From: Stictocephala bisonia
Lineage: Eukaryota > Arthropoda > Insecta > Hemiptera > Membracidae
Direction: 5' to 3'
Assembly: GCA_035578905.1 (NCBI GenBank)
Contig: JAQJVL010000284.1
Coordinates: 496,001 to 560,000, forward strand
DNA: 64,000 nt
Each line of letters begins with the position of its first letter. Position 1 is the stretch's first letter. Under the pieces are notes generated by a model that was not told where the DNA came from, did not search any database, and saw only the letters and a list, made by a program, of their open reading frames with translations. Of the stretch, positions 43,596-57,700 are shown piece by piece. Position numbers and translations under genes: made by a program.

Positions 43596-44727
43596 AACCC
43601 GAAAATTTCCCTTGACGCAAGTTTGAAACACGGACTGTCCGGCGGAATCCTGGACGTATGTTAAGTCTATTTGTATGTTTATGATAAACTTTAATTCAAT
43701 TATGATGATTACAATTAATTTTAAAGATATTGTTTAAAAATTAAAATTTGCACTCTTAGATAGTAATTATCATTGGATTAAAATTTGTATATTATAATCA
43801 TATCATATAGGTTTATATGATAGTTAAAGTTTCTTAATCTGTTTAAGCATAGCTTATCCAACAGTGGCTGTAATATTGACTGCCATTAAGTGACATAATT
43901 ACACATCTTGCGAAGATTAACCTGAAGCTGATTAACCCCAAACCTATCCTAACTACTTGTAGTCCTCTATTCAACAGGATTACAACACTATTCCATTAGG
44001 GGTTCCAAAAAATGTTTCAAACAGGACTTTTGATACATAAGATAAAAATACTTACACATTTTATCTTGTGTCACGTGAGGCACTATATCATCGTGAAATT
44101 ATTTATAAACGAGTCAAATGTAGACCAATGAACACAGTGACTCATGTTGACGTAAAGAGTGAGTGAGAGAGAAACTTTGATATCTCTTGAAATCATTATA
44201 CGTGTTAATGTCGCTGATAGTGATATTTCAGTAACTGCAAGGTTTTAGTTCCTAATTTTGTCTCTATAGCTTTATTTAAATATAAATTATGTTGTGTATT
44301 TTATTTACACGACTGCACCATATTTTGTAACCGACAAAATATATTTATTAAAATTGCATTATCTGTCTTACTATTTTATGAATGAACTTTGTTGTCCAAA
44401 TTGTATGAGTGTACTTGTAACAATAAACAATGTATAATAGATATGAACGTAGCAACAACTACAGATATGAAATTTAAGGTAATATCTAATTTACAAGTAT
44501 AAACTTGATTCTAATGTAATTTACATCGACTTCATGTTGAAATATGCAAGTAAGATGACACGATTTGGCTTTAAAATATCTATAAGGGAATTTTATTGAA
44601 CATAAAAAATTATAGCACATTTTAAATGAAATAATAGATAGTATAGTTTTACTACTTATAAAAAATACTTGCATTATTTCTTATTATTAATAAGACACAT
44701 ATTATCTTATTATGTGTTAGGAAAGTG
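43596..44727. other. Intergenic, AT-rich
   Basis: No feature recognised. Confidence 0.4.
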
Positions 44728-45060
44728 TTTAGTAAGCATAAGTGAATGATGTAGTCATTGTTACTAACAAAGGTTGACTGTCCCTAAAGTGTCATTTATT
44801 AAAAGCTAAATATTCAGGGCAACTCCCTCAGTATACATTTTGTACAGCGTAGAATCTGAACCATGTAGAACTGGTATAATTTTAGGCAAATTGACAAGCA
44901 TGATTCTCAGTTATTTCCCTTAACTAAATTCTGGCAACTACACCAAACTTCTCCAGTAGTGTCCACATTGATTGTAATATTTAGCAGACGCCATATCAGT
45001 GTTAACGGGTCTGATAATAACGCCTATATCCTATAATCTCCATAACACTTAGGCTTGAAC
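44728..45060 (-). repeat. SINE-like repeat, family A, old copy
   Basis: Diverged reverse copy: aatgatgtagtcattgttac, agaatctgaaccatgtagaa, acttctccagtagtgtccac. The family A head is missing or decayed. Confidence 0.6.
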
Positions 45061-45417
45061 ACCAACTTTTTAATTTTAAATATTTAATTCTGATAAATTC
45101 ATTGTTTTATTTATTGTTATTAAAAACGTTTGCTATATAATTTTTGAACAACTTATAAATATAGTTAAAGAGTAAAATGAATATTAAGTTGGAGCAAGCT
45201 GACAATACTTAAAAAAAAAGAAAGATACTTAGACAATTGAAACTACATTATTTTTGTAAGTAGCAAAAGCTCCAATAAAAAGAATATTTATTTTAACTTG
45301 TTCATACTATTTATTTGTTTTTCATATCACAAAGAAAAAAACTTTTCATATGGTTATGTGAATATTTCATTCATTCAACTGGATTTTAGAAGTCTCAGAT
45401 TCTTGGCAGTATTATGT

Positions 45418-45745
45418 AATGCATTTAAAATAAATTAGTTACTGCACAGGGAAAAAAAGAAACAGAGGCAGGTTTCATGGCCGCAGCGAATGTCTCAATG
45501 GCAATTACTAATAGATTACAACTAATATGCTGTACATCTTTATATACCTGTAGTAATAATTACTTTGTTTATCCTTGAAGATTTGGGATAAATGAAGGAG
45601 GGACTTACAAGGTGTTAGCCCTGCTATTAGCAACTACAGAAATAACTACACAACACACTAACTCTATACACATTCAGCGCACTATTGGATGCAACCTCTG
45701 TTTCTTTCTTCTCTGTGGTTACTGTGAAATGCATTTACAAAACCA
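45418..45745. repeat. Inverted-repeat element, unclassified
   Basis: Left arm gttactgcacagggaaaaaa followed by agaaacagagg (45438-45470), mirrored by cctctgtttctttcttctct followed by gtggttac (45696-45724). The middle contains gccgcagcgaatgtctcaat. Short open frames inside are not convincing. Confidence 0.45.
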
Positions 45746-47591
45746 GATGGAGCCAGTGTGATGGGGACATACTACCTTGTATTTATCTAACAACACTGAG
45801 ATTATTAGAAGTTTTCCTTCAACATTAGATCTACAATGAATGTACTTGAATTCAAAGTTGAAGATGCATTTTCAATAAAATTACTAAAAATATGTTCCTT
45901 ATTTTATACTTTTAGCCTTAAGGACTTTCCAGGTTTTAGAGTTTATTAAAGTATAATTAAGCTTGGAGTAGGATTCAAATTTGACCTATATTTATTATGA
46001 TACAGAAAAATATTTAAAATTGCCTTCAGACTCTGAAGTTACATGAACATGTTAAAATTCTTAGGGTATATTTTGGAACATCATGGACAGTTCCATGTTT
46101 AAGTACATACCAGCATTTATATTTTTTAGAAACACTTTTTCACCTTATCCTGTTTTACAAAATTTTCGTCTAGCTCTTATGAATGCTTTACACTGGTTTT
46201 ATATAATCTTTTCAAGTTGTATGAGTAAGGATAATTAAATGGAGTCTAGATTTTTTTAAATCTCTTTTATTACATTGTCAACTAAGCTTACATTTAAGTA
46301 TTTTAAAGCATATCAAATTCAATTTAGTGTGTCTATAATCTTTTTATTGTTAATATTAATTTAGAAGTTAGTAATATATTAGCTGAAATTAGTTATAGTT
46401 AAAAATGACAAGTAATTCAAGAATTCATTGTTTCAAATAAAAACTATGCTAATGTACTATGTACAATAAGAACAACTGTGCATAAACAATAGTCAAAATT
46501 CTATTCATTCAATTAAAACAATGAATAGAATAGAGCATTATAAAATATAGTATCCAATTTTTAATTTAAAAAAATTAAATAATAAAACTGAAAGTATTTT
46601 ATTCATTTATAATTATGTATTATAAAAGGTGTATGTACAATTTAACAACACAACATTACACTTTCATAAAAAAACAATTTTGATGTTATCATAAAAAAAT
46701 GTACATCATTAGTTTGAACATTTTCAAAAGCTCTTTGACATGTTTAATTTCACAAAAATTAGCAGGACTATTCATGATATTTAGGGATTTATAAAATGTT
46801 TTGATGATTTAAAATTTGGAGCTAATGACTAAACTTCAAAAGACCATCAATTTATTTACCTTTTATGATCAGGCATTTATGTTTCATTTTTATTAGGAAT
46901 ACTAAAATCATGTAGATAAATAAACATTTCTATTTTTAAATGTCACAAAAAAATTATTACAATCTATAGAAACATTATTTTATGGAATAAAATGGCAATA
47001 CAATCAATTAAATTAGCTTTAGTCCTTAAATTAAGTGTTACATTTATTTACTCTACTATAAATAAAAAGAAAATTATGTAAAATGTCACTCCTACAAAAA
47101 ATACTCTATAGTTAAACAAGCAAAAAGTGAATATCATTTATTGATCTAAAATTTTTATGATTTTTGTTGCTCAAGAATTTAGGAATTGTAATAGACTTGA
47201 AGGCTGGACTTATATTCTGAGCGACGAATGTCTTAGTTTTCAACAGAATGAAATATTATATTTCATATTAGATTAGATGGTAATAAAAAGATTCTAGCTA
47301 TTTTTAGTTGTTAAAAATCATTAAATCACATACATTAAAAATACATAAATCAAATACACAGGATGTTTTGACTAACCTGGTGCAACCTTCTGAGGCTGTA
47401 CAGTTTGATATGAAAGCACAATAATAACTTACGAACAAAAAAATTAATACTTTTACATCGGAAAATATTTATTTACTCATACATTTTCACTTTATATGCC
47501 ACATAGACTAGTGACCATGTCATTTTTATTAGTACCATTTTAATTTCATTACCTTGTTTAAATTAGAGGTATTTTTTGTTAATGTCCTTAG
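45746..47591. other. Intergenic, AT-rich
   Basis: No feature recognised. Confidence 0.4.
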
Positions 47592-47777
47592 GCTGTCCAT
47601 GGCTTACGAAGGACATATGTAATCATCTTCCAACAGATAAGACTACCTCCACTGGATGATCTACTCACCATTGCAGTACGGTATCATCCAGCTGAAGTTG
47701 ATACTCCCTTCTCACACTGTACGTTTTCTTTACCTCATGATCACAAGCACGATCGACTTCTTTTCAAGTTAATTAAA
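47592..47777 (+). CDS. Candidate exon or fragment of an unknown gene
   Basis: Plus-strand open segment after acceptors ttaatgtccttag (47592) or atcatcttccaacag (47637): IRLPPLDDLLTIAVRYHPAE, VDTPFSHCTFSLPH and DHKHDRLLFKL, running into the tail of the adjoining SINE. The composition is protein-like. The minus strand of the same stretch also has a strong donor (tg|gtgagt near 47670), so the coding strand is uncertain. No partner exon was found. Confidence 0.25.
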
Positions 47778-48224
47778 ACTTATTCTTATTCTTACATTCT
47801 TACATAAGAGACACCGACACAACGTTGTTAGTATTTTAAGGCGAATATGAATGGTTATATGAGTGTAGTCTGGTTACTATCTGAGTTATACTGCTCCTTA
47901 GAAAGGGCAATTTAATAGCCCAACAGCCAGGGCAACTAAGGGACTTACAGCTTTACGTGGAATCTGAACCACGTAGTGCTGGTCTGATTTTCAGCTAATT
48001 GACAAGCCTGATACTCAGTTATCTCCCCCACACAACATCCGCACAATGATTACCATCCAACATGGACACCCCAGACTTCTCTAGTAGTGTCCACGCCGAT
48101 AGCAACCATCAACCGGACGCCATGTTGGTATTAAGAGGACCGAACACCCAACCTATCGCCTACAATCTCCCAAACACTTTGTCCCCATGTAGCTGGGTTA
48201 CAGCACTGCGCCACCAGTGCCGAC
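47777..48224 (-). repeat. SINE-like repeat, family A, full copy
   Basis: Complete reverse copy ending gcgccaccagtgccgac. Its 3' tail carries the variant ttgtgtcggtgtctc instead of cttgacgatcggcatctta, and the same variant occurs at 55770. Confidence 0.75.
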
Positions 48225-48490
48225 TTTAGATATTAGAGGCATTATCAGTACATTTATTTAAAAAGCACTGTTGGTGCAATGCAATGCAGATGCTTTTTAA
48301 CTGTTAGATAACAGTTAATGTTGTAAACACTTTTATGTTATTATTTACTTAAGCAAAATATACTGCCAGTTGCAACTGAGCCTATTTTACTTGATAAGTA
48401 ACATCTTACTGGAACAAAGTTCTTATCTGAAATTTATCACATTTTTAAAAACCATTTTCTGATCAAAAAGCAATTTTATACAATACAATT

Positions 48491-48730
48491 TCAATAGTTT
48501 GTCCACCACAGAAAACTCTTCAGCCAGTGAAACAGTCTGTGTTTCCGTTCTTCCTTGATTTCCTCCTCCTCCTTGTGTTCTTCAGACTCACTTGTATTCT
48601 CCTCAGATTCACTTGCTTCATCCTCAGAGTCTAAGGAGTCACTGTCTGGTTCTCTTGTCCAATGAAATTCTTGTTTCAGTATCGTCAACGCAGTGTCGTT
48701 GGGTAGTACATGAACGTCCAGTACTGTACC
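48491..48730 (-). CDS. DUF4773-like gene 2, exon 5 (acidic tail)
   Basis: Acceptor gtgtgtggtacag; 79 codons and a stop. Starts GTVLDVHVLPNDTALTIL, then about 35 residues dominated by Asp, Glu and Ser, ending in a basic/aromatic stretch. Confidence 0.8.
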   Translation of the reverse strand, partial: GTVLDVHVLPNDTALTILKQEFHWTREPDSDSLDSEDEASESEENTSESEEHKEEEEIKEERKHRLFHWLKSFLWWTNY

Positions 48731-51700
48731 CTGTACCACACACCAACACATTAATTAAAACTGAAAATACAGGATAATGTACAAGAAGTATGATTTTTAT
48801 CAGATAACTAATTATGTCTAGTAATTTGCCTTAAAAGACAAGTCTACTAACACCGGAGTAGAAGTAACGAATACCAAAAGTCTTTCTCTCTGTCTCTCTC
48901 TCTACTCACCTGAAGAAAGACAGTGGTACAGAAAATTTGTGATTATGTGATCCTTTTTTAATTTGTTACTTCTACTCTGGTGTTAGTGGACTTAGTGGCT
49001 GATGTCCTATATCTACAATATACTAATTTCTGGCCTAGTGCCCTTTAACCTAACCTAAAAAATGTCTAGTAATTTAATAATTATTTTCTTCTTAAACAAT
49101 CTACTGAAACATTTGGGCATTTTCTACTGAAAACATATCCTTCAAGAAGGCGTCTGTAATGTTAAAATTTGAGCATAATTAAGGTTCCACAGCTTTCATT
49201 CCTTGCCTGGTATACAAAGTAGTGAAGGAGGACTTGGGAATGATATTTTCTCAACTGCTGATCTCCTTGCAAGAAGGTGTGCTCTCTCTGACACGGAGGG
49301 CACATATATTATTAATTAATTCATAACAAAATTATTATAAACAACAAAATTATTGTATTATTGTACAATTGTGTATTGTGTATTGTACAAAATTATTATA
49401 AACAAATTAATTAATTCATAACAAAAATTTTAGAAAAAATTACTTGTTCTTCTTGATTTTGTTGGGTCCTTTCCTTTATACCTATGACCTTCTCATTCAG
49501 TGAAAAAACTTTTTAACTGTAAAACAAGAACAAACAATTTTCAGCAAATATTTTGCTGTACATTAATTTGTTAGCTAACATTTGCAAAAATAATAATTTT
49601 GTTATAAACTTTATAACTTCCGGAAAATCATCCGATTGAAATTATCATTTTTTTATGAACATTAGAGAATTCAAGATTCCAAACGGCATCAAAATATTTG
49701 AAACCGGTTTATTTGGCAATTTTAGTTAATAAAACTGTTTTTGTAGCTGTTAACTATAATTGGCTTGAATAATAATTGAGACTGTCACGTTATCAAGGAA
49801 ACAACTTAAAAACATTGCTAAATAATTAAAAATATTTTAAAACCAATCTCACTAATAACAAGATTAGAAACATACCTTACGTTGATGTGAAGTGATCGGA
49901 ATAAATAGAAGATGGCGGCGTATCTTACGGACACAATCGAGGTGAATTGTTGCAACGGATTGATCACCTACTCTAAGTTCCATATAGAGGCAGACCATTA
50001 TATCATGCGGTGTGTTTGTGCGCACATTGTAGATGACCAGACAAGCTGCAACACTGCCTGATTGGATTTGCTTACAGAATGGCATTGGTCTGCTGCCTGT
50101 GATGAAAAATACTGATTATTACAAAATATTGAAGAAAAAAATTAATATAGTATTTCTGTAACTTGTACAGTACCATAACATTACTCGTTAATAATTAATT
50201 GTAAAAAGTTACCGTGCATATAAAATAGTTTTAAAAACTTGTTATGTCAACTGCACCTTTCAATTGGCGTATTGTGTTTATGGATATAGTTATGTTTTAA
50301 ATTATTTATTTTGATTAGTGTTGTGGCAAAATCCATCATTTTTTATGTGCAGACCAACTTTTGGCTACTCTGTGTTAGAGTTCCATTTTCCATCACTTTT
50401 TTTGGCTACGCTTATGTGTTTGTGTTGGCTTACGCTTAATTGTTATTAATTGTTTAAAAAGCACTGCTAGTGAATTATTTTATAATGATATTAACGAGTA
50501 ATTACTAGACCTAGTTAAAACAATTAAAAAAATATTATTATAATAGCTGATCTTTATTTTTTACACCACATAAAAATTAAAATAAATAGTATACATATAT
50601 CTGAATGAAACTTGGCTTTATTTTTAAATCTGAAAGAACAAATATTTACTAAGATTTGTAATACAATCAATATTACAATGATCAAAATAAATAAATTGTT
50701 TTGAAGTTTAAAAATTATACTAACAATATTATGGTTTCTAAAGAATATCAATAACTGTAAAATAATATAAAAATATTTCATCATTGGTATTGGTCGTAGA
50801 ATTAATTTTATCATAAACAAAGATTTTATTTTAACTCTGCTCAAAAATCTAGCTTTATTTATTTTTTCATTCTTTACTGAATATACTCTTAATTTGAAGA
50901 ATTCATACCCAATAGCTTAGAAACTAACAAGTGAGCACTATATTAATTTCTAATATTTACTTATTGTAAACGCTGTATACATGGGGTTAATGGTAGGAAT
51001 AAATTTAATATGGCTATAGATGTGAAAAGCAAGCATAATAAATTCAATAGTGAATATGAATTCATTGTAAATTTCCCATAATATTTATGGTATATGTGAA
51101 TGCATATTCCCAGTTTTAGAGTTAGGCAGCATATACAGTACAATGATCCTTTCAAAATTAATTTGATTTATTTACAAAAATCATTACATAAAATGGTCTC
51201 ACTAAGTTGATAGCAAGGACTAGTGTTTTTGATGAAAATATTATCTAACTTTTACTTTTAGAACTTTTACTTTTAGAAACTTTTAGAAAAAGTATAGTTT
51301 TTTTTATCTAACTATACTTTTAGATTGTTCATAGTTTCTAACCTACATCTTACCTGCAATCGGAAACACCGCCAGATGGTGATGGTTGAATGTGAAGCTG
51401 AGGACAATGTTCAAATTACCAGGAAGGCTCTGTATGTTAAAGCAACCTGTAGTGAATACGCGAATTAATTATTTTTTTCAGGCTAAATAAACTAACCACA
51501 TACTTGAGAAAGGTTTCACAGTCTTTCATGGTAAAATAGCTACAATTCAAACCTATAAGAGTGAAGTATGGATTATAATATTCCCATTCCAATCCAATAA
51601 GGTAGAGATTTTATTGAAGCATGCACTAACCTTATTGGAGTCAGAAGGCATATTATGATTATCTTAATCCTAAATCTGCAAGAGAAGAATGTGCTTGATT

Positions 51701-54700
51701 CGCTGGTCTCAACATGAGTTATAAGCAAACTTCTCATCCAATGTTAAATATCAGCTGTTTTTGTGGTCCATTGTGGAGCGTTAGTGTAGTCCCATGTAAG
51801 TGTAATGATGTTTAACTCAGCTGTAGTAGCAGACCTCACTAAGTAACAAAATTACTGTCACAAATAGTCCTATTACACAAAATATCTGTTTTAGGTGTTA
51901 CAATCAAAGCTAATGCTGTATAACTAGAATCTATATTTTCCTGTGACAGCCGTGTCAAGGTGCTGAGTAAATTATTTGCAAAGTAAACAGACGTTTCACC
52001 CATACTGTGATGTGGCATCCTCAGTGGTATCTCTGAGATGGCTCTCAGTGGAGTCTCAGAGATACCACTGAGGATGCCACATCACAGTATGGGTGAAACG
52101 TCTGGTTACTTTGTAAATAATGTACATAGCACCTAGACGCGGTTGTCACCGGAAAATGTAGATTCTAGTTATGACACCGGCCGCTTAAGCCTAAGTTCTA
52201 AGACTAATGCTGTATTGTTATAGACAGTATTGAAAATATGAAAAAAATATCTCCAATCCGACCATAGCCTTAGATTCTCACTAATATTCACTGTACAAGG
52301 GATTATAAAGTGCACAAACGATTTTCAAAACTTAATTTGTTTTCCTCTTAACTATCAAATCAAATATCTCTCTGTCATCTGTAAAGCCACAATAATTAAT
52401 CCTCACTTATTAATCAGCTTTTTGAAGTTCTTGTATTTTTTGTCCATGTTCATAATTGTTCATTAGTTTTTTCCAAAACAATCAATATATTATTGTTCTT
52501 TCAATTCTCAGATTTAAATAAAATATTTTATATACAGAAATTTATCAACTTAACTTCTATATGTTCATTAAGCTATTTCATAATTAATGTTTTGTAAAGT
52601 AAATGATAGTCAAATTCGATTTTCATTTTCTAAATGTTCATTATTCTTTCAAAATAAAATAATTTTATTTCAAATTTGTAATGCAATAGATTTTTTTTAA
52701 TGATGCTTGTTTTAGCTGCTATATAAACTTTCATTCTTATACTTACATATGAGAACTATCTCAAACACTCAAAATACAAGCTACATATAGTTTTTGTTAC
52801 TTGTATGGATATTAAGTTATCTAGCATAAGAAGAAGTTCGATACATTAATTCCTGTAAGTGTAGAGAAATTTAAATCTTTTTAACAAGGACTCACCTAAA
52901 GCTTTCCACCGGTGGATGAAGGAAAAGTTTATACAGCAACTACAACGATACTTGTGACATGAGCAAACCCTGTGGTGGACAGGCCTCGGAGACGTCACGT
53001 TCTTTGGAGTCCACTGGGAGACTTCTACGGAGAAAGTAGGAATTAATATCTTTTAATTAAAATAACAATACTTTTTGACAGTTACTAGAATAAAATATCT
53101 ATCAAAGTACTACTAACCAATTTTGAGGCAATCAGTTTCAGTTGCTATTACCATACGGAGATTTATGTTAGTTTAATTTATTTTACACTATAAATAAATT
53201 AAAATTAATACAACTCTCCATTTAGTAATAGCATCTGGAACTGTAATTGCTTTAAAATTGGTTAACAATACTTTAATAGATATTTTATTTTACAAACACT
53301 AGTTTAGGATAACAATGTCTAAATTATATCTAAAAAACATTTGTTCTGCTACACGCAGCAAAATGTGTTTGTATTCTTGGTTAAATTTGCTCTAAAATAT
53401 AATATTTTTTTAATGAGATAAAAGAAGTTTTTTTATATTCTCATTGAAAACAAGTACCTTAAGCTACTATTTCATTACAAAATATATTCGCTAACAATTA
53501 AGTTACTTATTTTCAATGAGAACATAAAAAGACTTCTTTTATCTCACCACAATTATTGTGGTCTCTTCAAGGTTTGTATGGAATCTGATTGCACATAACA
53601 GATGATAATTAGCATTAAGCACAGAAACATGAGGGCGAATACTTCTAATTAATTGCTCCAACTATTCCTTTATATCACTAAATTACAAGGTACTGTTGCA
53701 GCTCTGTTATTAAAGCTTATAATGTTATATTTTATTCCCAAATGTCATTAATCAATTCAATTGCATTTGTATCTTTTATATTATTTATGAAGAGATAACA
53801 CTTAGCAATCTTTCAGTATTTAATAATAAAATCAACTTCCATATCATTAGATCATCATTAGTTGTTCAGTAAATCAAGGTTATACAACTGATAATGATCT
53901 TACAATATTGCAATAGAATTTTGTATTTATTATTATATACTTAAAGATTACTAGGGGTTCATTATTCATTAGTAAGATGCCGATTGTAGAGATATGGGCG
54001 AATATGAGGGGAGAACGATGTGATGAATGTAGATGAACGAGTGTAGTCATTGTTAATAACTAAGGTTGACTGTTCCTCAGAAAGAGCTATCTACTAATAG
54101 CCCAATAGCCAGGTCAACGAAGGGACCTACAGATTTACGTGGAATCTGAACCATGTAGTATTGGTATTATTTTCTGCTAACTGACAAGCCTGAAACTTAG
54201 TTATCTTCCCTACACAACATCAGAACCTTGACTACCACCTAACAAGGACACCCCAGACTTCTCTAGTAGCGTCCACGTTGATTGGAACCATTGAGCGAAG
54301 ACCGTGTCGGTATTAAGAGGACTGAGATAAAATCTATCACATATAATTTCATCAATATAATATAAATATATTATAATTATATCTTCATAAATTATATAAA
54401 ATATTTAAAGCAATCATTGGCTAGGAATGTAAAAAAAAATTGATATCTTGTTGTGTATTCTATAATTCATTTTGTTCATTGTCTGAATTATTGGAGTCAG
54501 TTCCCACAAGTTAAATAATCATTTCAAGCTTTTACAATAGTCTAGAATAATCGTTATTGTTCATAACCCATTTTAAAGCACAACTAATGTATGTCAAATG
54601 AATGTTTTTATTAATGTCATTTAATGTTTTGTGGATCTAAATGTTATTTGAAAATAACATCATTAAATTACACAAATAGCTCTTTGAATAATTATATATG

Positions 54701-57700
54701 TTATAGTAATTCATAAAAATGTTTGTTCTGAATTCTTGTTAAAAAACAGGACTATTGCAAATATAAACTTTTATGGTAATAATGATAAAAAAATTTACAA
54801 TGGTATTATTCCGATTTTAAATCATAATAATATTTTTATTACATTTCTAAAATGTAATAAAAATATTTTTTTATATTTTAAAATAATTAATTAAAAACTC
54901 AAATTTAAACAAATCTTATAATAAAATGTCTTAAAAGTATCTCAGCATAATATTAAAAGTAATATTACTAGAAAAATATTGTCTCATTTTCATACTAAAA
55001 GAAAACAGAAATATTTGTTAAACTTCAAAGCAGTAAATTTTGCACTGTAAAAAATTACTCCTATAATATTGTCATATTGTATTGTATCTTCATTGATTAA
55101 TCTAGTTCAAAATGATGGATGTAATGCTAATTGGTTGTCTGAATCTGGAAGATTGTGTTATTTAACTATGCTTAATTAAATCATAAAAGGCAGACTCAGA
55201 ATGTAGTAAGTTCAAGTGTACCAACAGCAGTCATAGTCAAGTACTAAATATGCAAGTTCAAAGGTCCTTTGGTACTAATTGTTATCAAGGATTCAAAGCT
55301 AATTAAATTAATTAATTAAAACACGAATCAAAATGGTTAGACACAGATGAAAATGTTATAAAGTTGTCTGTTATTAATTAATAAATATACTAAAAGAACT
55401 GACTGTTAAAAGTGAGTAAACCAAACTAATATGGGGGAATTTAATTGCAGTAATACAGTTAAATAAAATCAAAACATGTAATAAACTAAAATAAAGGGTG
55501 GGCCAATGCTTTAGATGTTTAATGAGGCAACTCAACCTGATTCTTAACATACAGAAATGACGATTCTGTGTATTTCAATTACTTCAGTAAATAGTTAAAC
55601 TTGAATGCAATAAACAAAATAATCTAGCTATACTGTGATTGGACTATTTTAGGCCCTTTCTGAAGAACGGTCGAACTCAGTTTGTAACCAGACCACATAG
55701 GTCATCCTCACATCCTACACTCATGTAATCTTGCTTATTTACTTTAAAATACACACAAAGTTGTGTCGGCGTCTCATATCTAAGAATAAGATTAATTAAT
55801 ATAAATATATGCGGCTACTTTTTTTCACTTCTTACATTATAAATCTAAAAGTATTTCTGCTCTTTGTAGTTTTCGGCTTTTATAATACAAAACCCCCTTT
55901 AAACTCTGCAGAATCCACTCACCCATTCATACACGTACAGTGGTATTACAATATCAATACCTCTGTAGGTGTTTGGGTCCTACAAAACAAAGCTAAACAA
56001 TCCATTAATGTTAAATGTTCTTGAATGTTCTATTGTACTAGGAGTGTTTTGGCTTGGCAAAAGGTGTGTAACCCGCCCTACTGTACGTGTATGACTGGGT
56101 GGACGGGTCAATGCCAATGTACGTGTATGGGTGTGCGGGTTGGTCATTTCCAAAGTGCGTGTATGGTTGGGTGGGTGCGTTAATGATACTGTATGTGTAT
56201 AGGTGGGTGGGTGGTTCAATACCACTGTACGTGAATGGATGGGCAGGTGAGTTAATGCCACTGTACGTGTATGGGTAGGTGGGTGGGTCAATACCAAAGT
56301 GCGTTAATGGGTGGGCGGGTACTGTACCGTAATATCAGACATATATCTGTGATTTACTCTATCTTCTTATTTGGTTAAAAGGGATATTTGTTTTGATCAA
56401 ACAATATGTATATATTGCAAAACTTGGTTACTAAATTGAACTACTAAGTAACATATTAGAAAAGTAACATCTTGGGAGTAATTCTTTTTTTCTTTGAAAT
56501 TGACAGAAATATTACTTGATGTATAACAAAAATAAAATCCACTAAATTTACTTACTAAAATAAACATATAAAACAATTTTGGTAGATTGTCTTTTTCTTA
56601 CAGAGGATGGGCAGTGGTAGTATGAAAATGAAATTTTTATCATAGTAAGCTATGCATTAAATGGTTGGTTAATTTATTACTCTGTAAAGGATAATATCAA
56701 ACATACTTTGGTACTTGAGTTTGATCAATTTAGGAATGCCATATTTACAGTTATATTATTATTTTATAATTACATTAATTAGTTTATTATGTTTTGGTAC
56801 AAATACAGTACAAGTGAATGTGACATTTGAAAAATTTATTACGATATGTACAATCATTTGTGAATCCCTGTAGTCTGAGAAAGGTAAGCATGGTTTACTG
56901 AAACTAATCACCATAATATTTGTACATTTTGTATTTATACTGTGATAAATTTGTTATGTGATGTTCAACTGTAATTTGTTATATTTCAGCATAAGTTCAT
57001 CTTCTATGTACAAGTATACAACATTACAACATCCATATTCAATTCGTTTATTTACCAAAGTTTTACAACATGCGGTCCCAACAAGCCAACATGGCTTGTC
57101 GTTGGGTGCTGATAATATATATACACACAAATAATACAATATAAGAATAAGAGAAAAAGAAAATGTTGTTTATTAAACAAGGAAAAAACTAATTGCTGTT
57201 AATGAAAATAAAACTAAATAGCGCTCTGTGGCAGCGGTGTACAATAACTAATACAATTAAAACAACTAAGTGGTGAAAAAAGTAAACTATACTTGTTTGT
57301 GTAGACAAAACTAAAAAGTACAGAATTGATTCACTTGAAATTTTACAGAACACCACATTTATATACACTATGTATGAACAAGAGTGTTTTTATGTAATTA
57401 GTTCCTAAAACTGTAAATGGGAACAGCAAATAGCATAATAAGTGTCAGTAGTGAAAAATTGCCATAGTGACCAGCTGATTTATGTGTATATTATATCCAA
57501 ATCTTATCCTGTACAAAAGCCACGGGATATCTTGAGCTGTTGCTTACTTCATGGTCAGTGCCAGGGGGGAGGGGGATCTCTACCAATAAACAGCGCTTAG
57601 TGTACTACTAGCATTGCTATAAACATCAAGTCACCACGCCCACAAATTACCTTTTTTATAACACAACTCCCATCCTGATTAATCACTGATATTTTTATTT

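Noticed and set aside
45491..45600. Short frame starting MAAANVSMAITNRLQ
   Set aside because: Lies between the arms of the inverted-repeat element at 45418-45745, with no splice or family support.
50554..50844. 96-aa hydrophobic frame on minus in intron 3 of gene 2
   Set aside because: Low-complexity Ile/Leu/Phe/Asn sequence, as expected by chance from AT-rich DNA.
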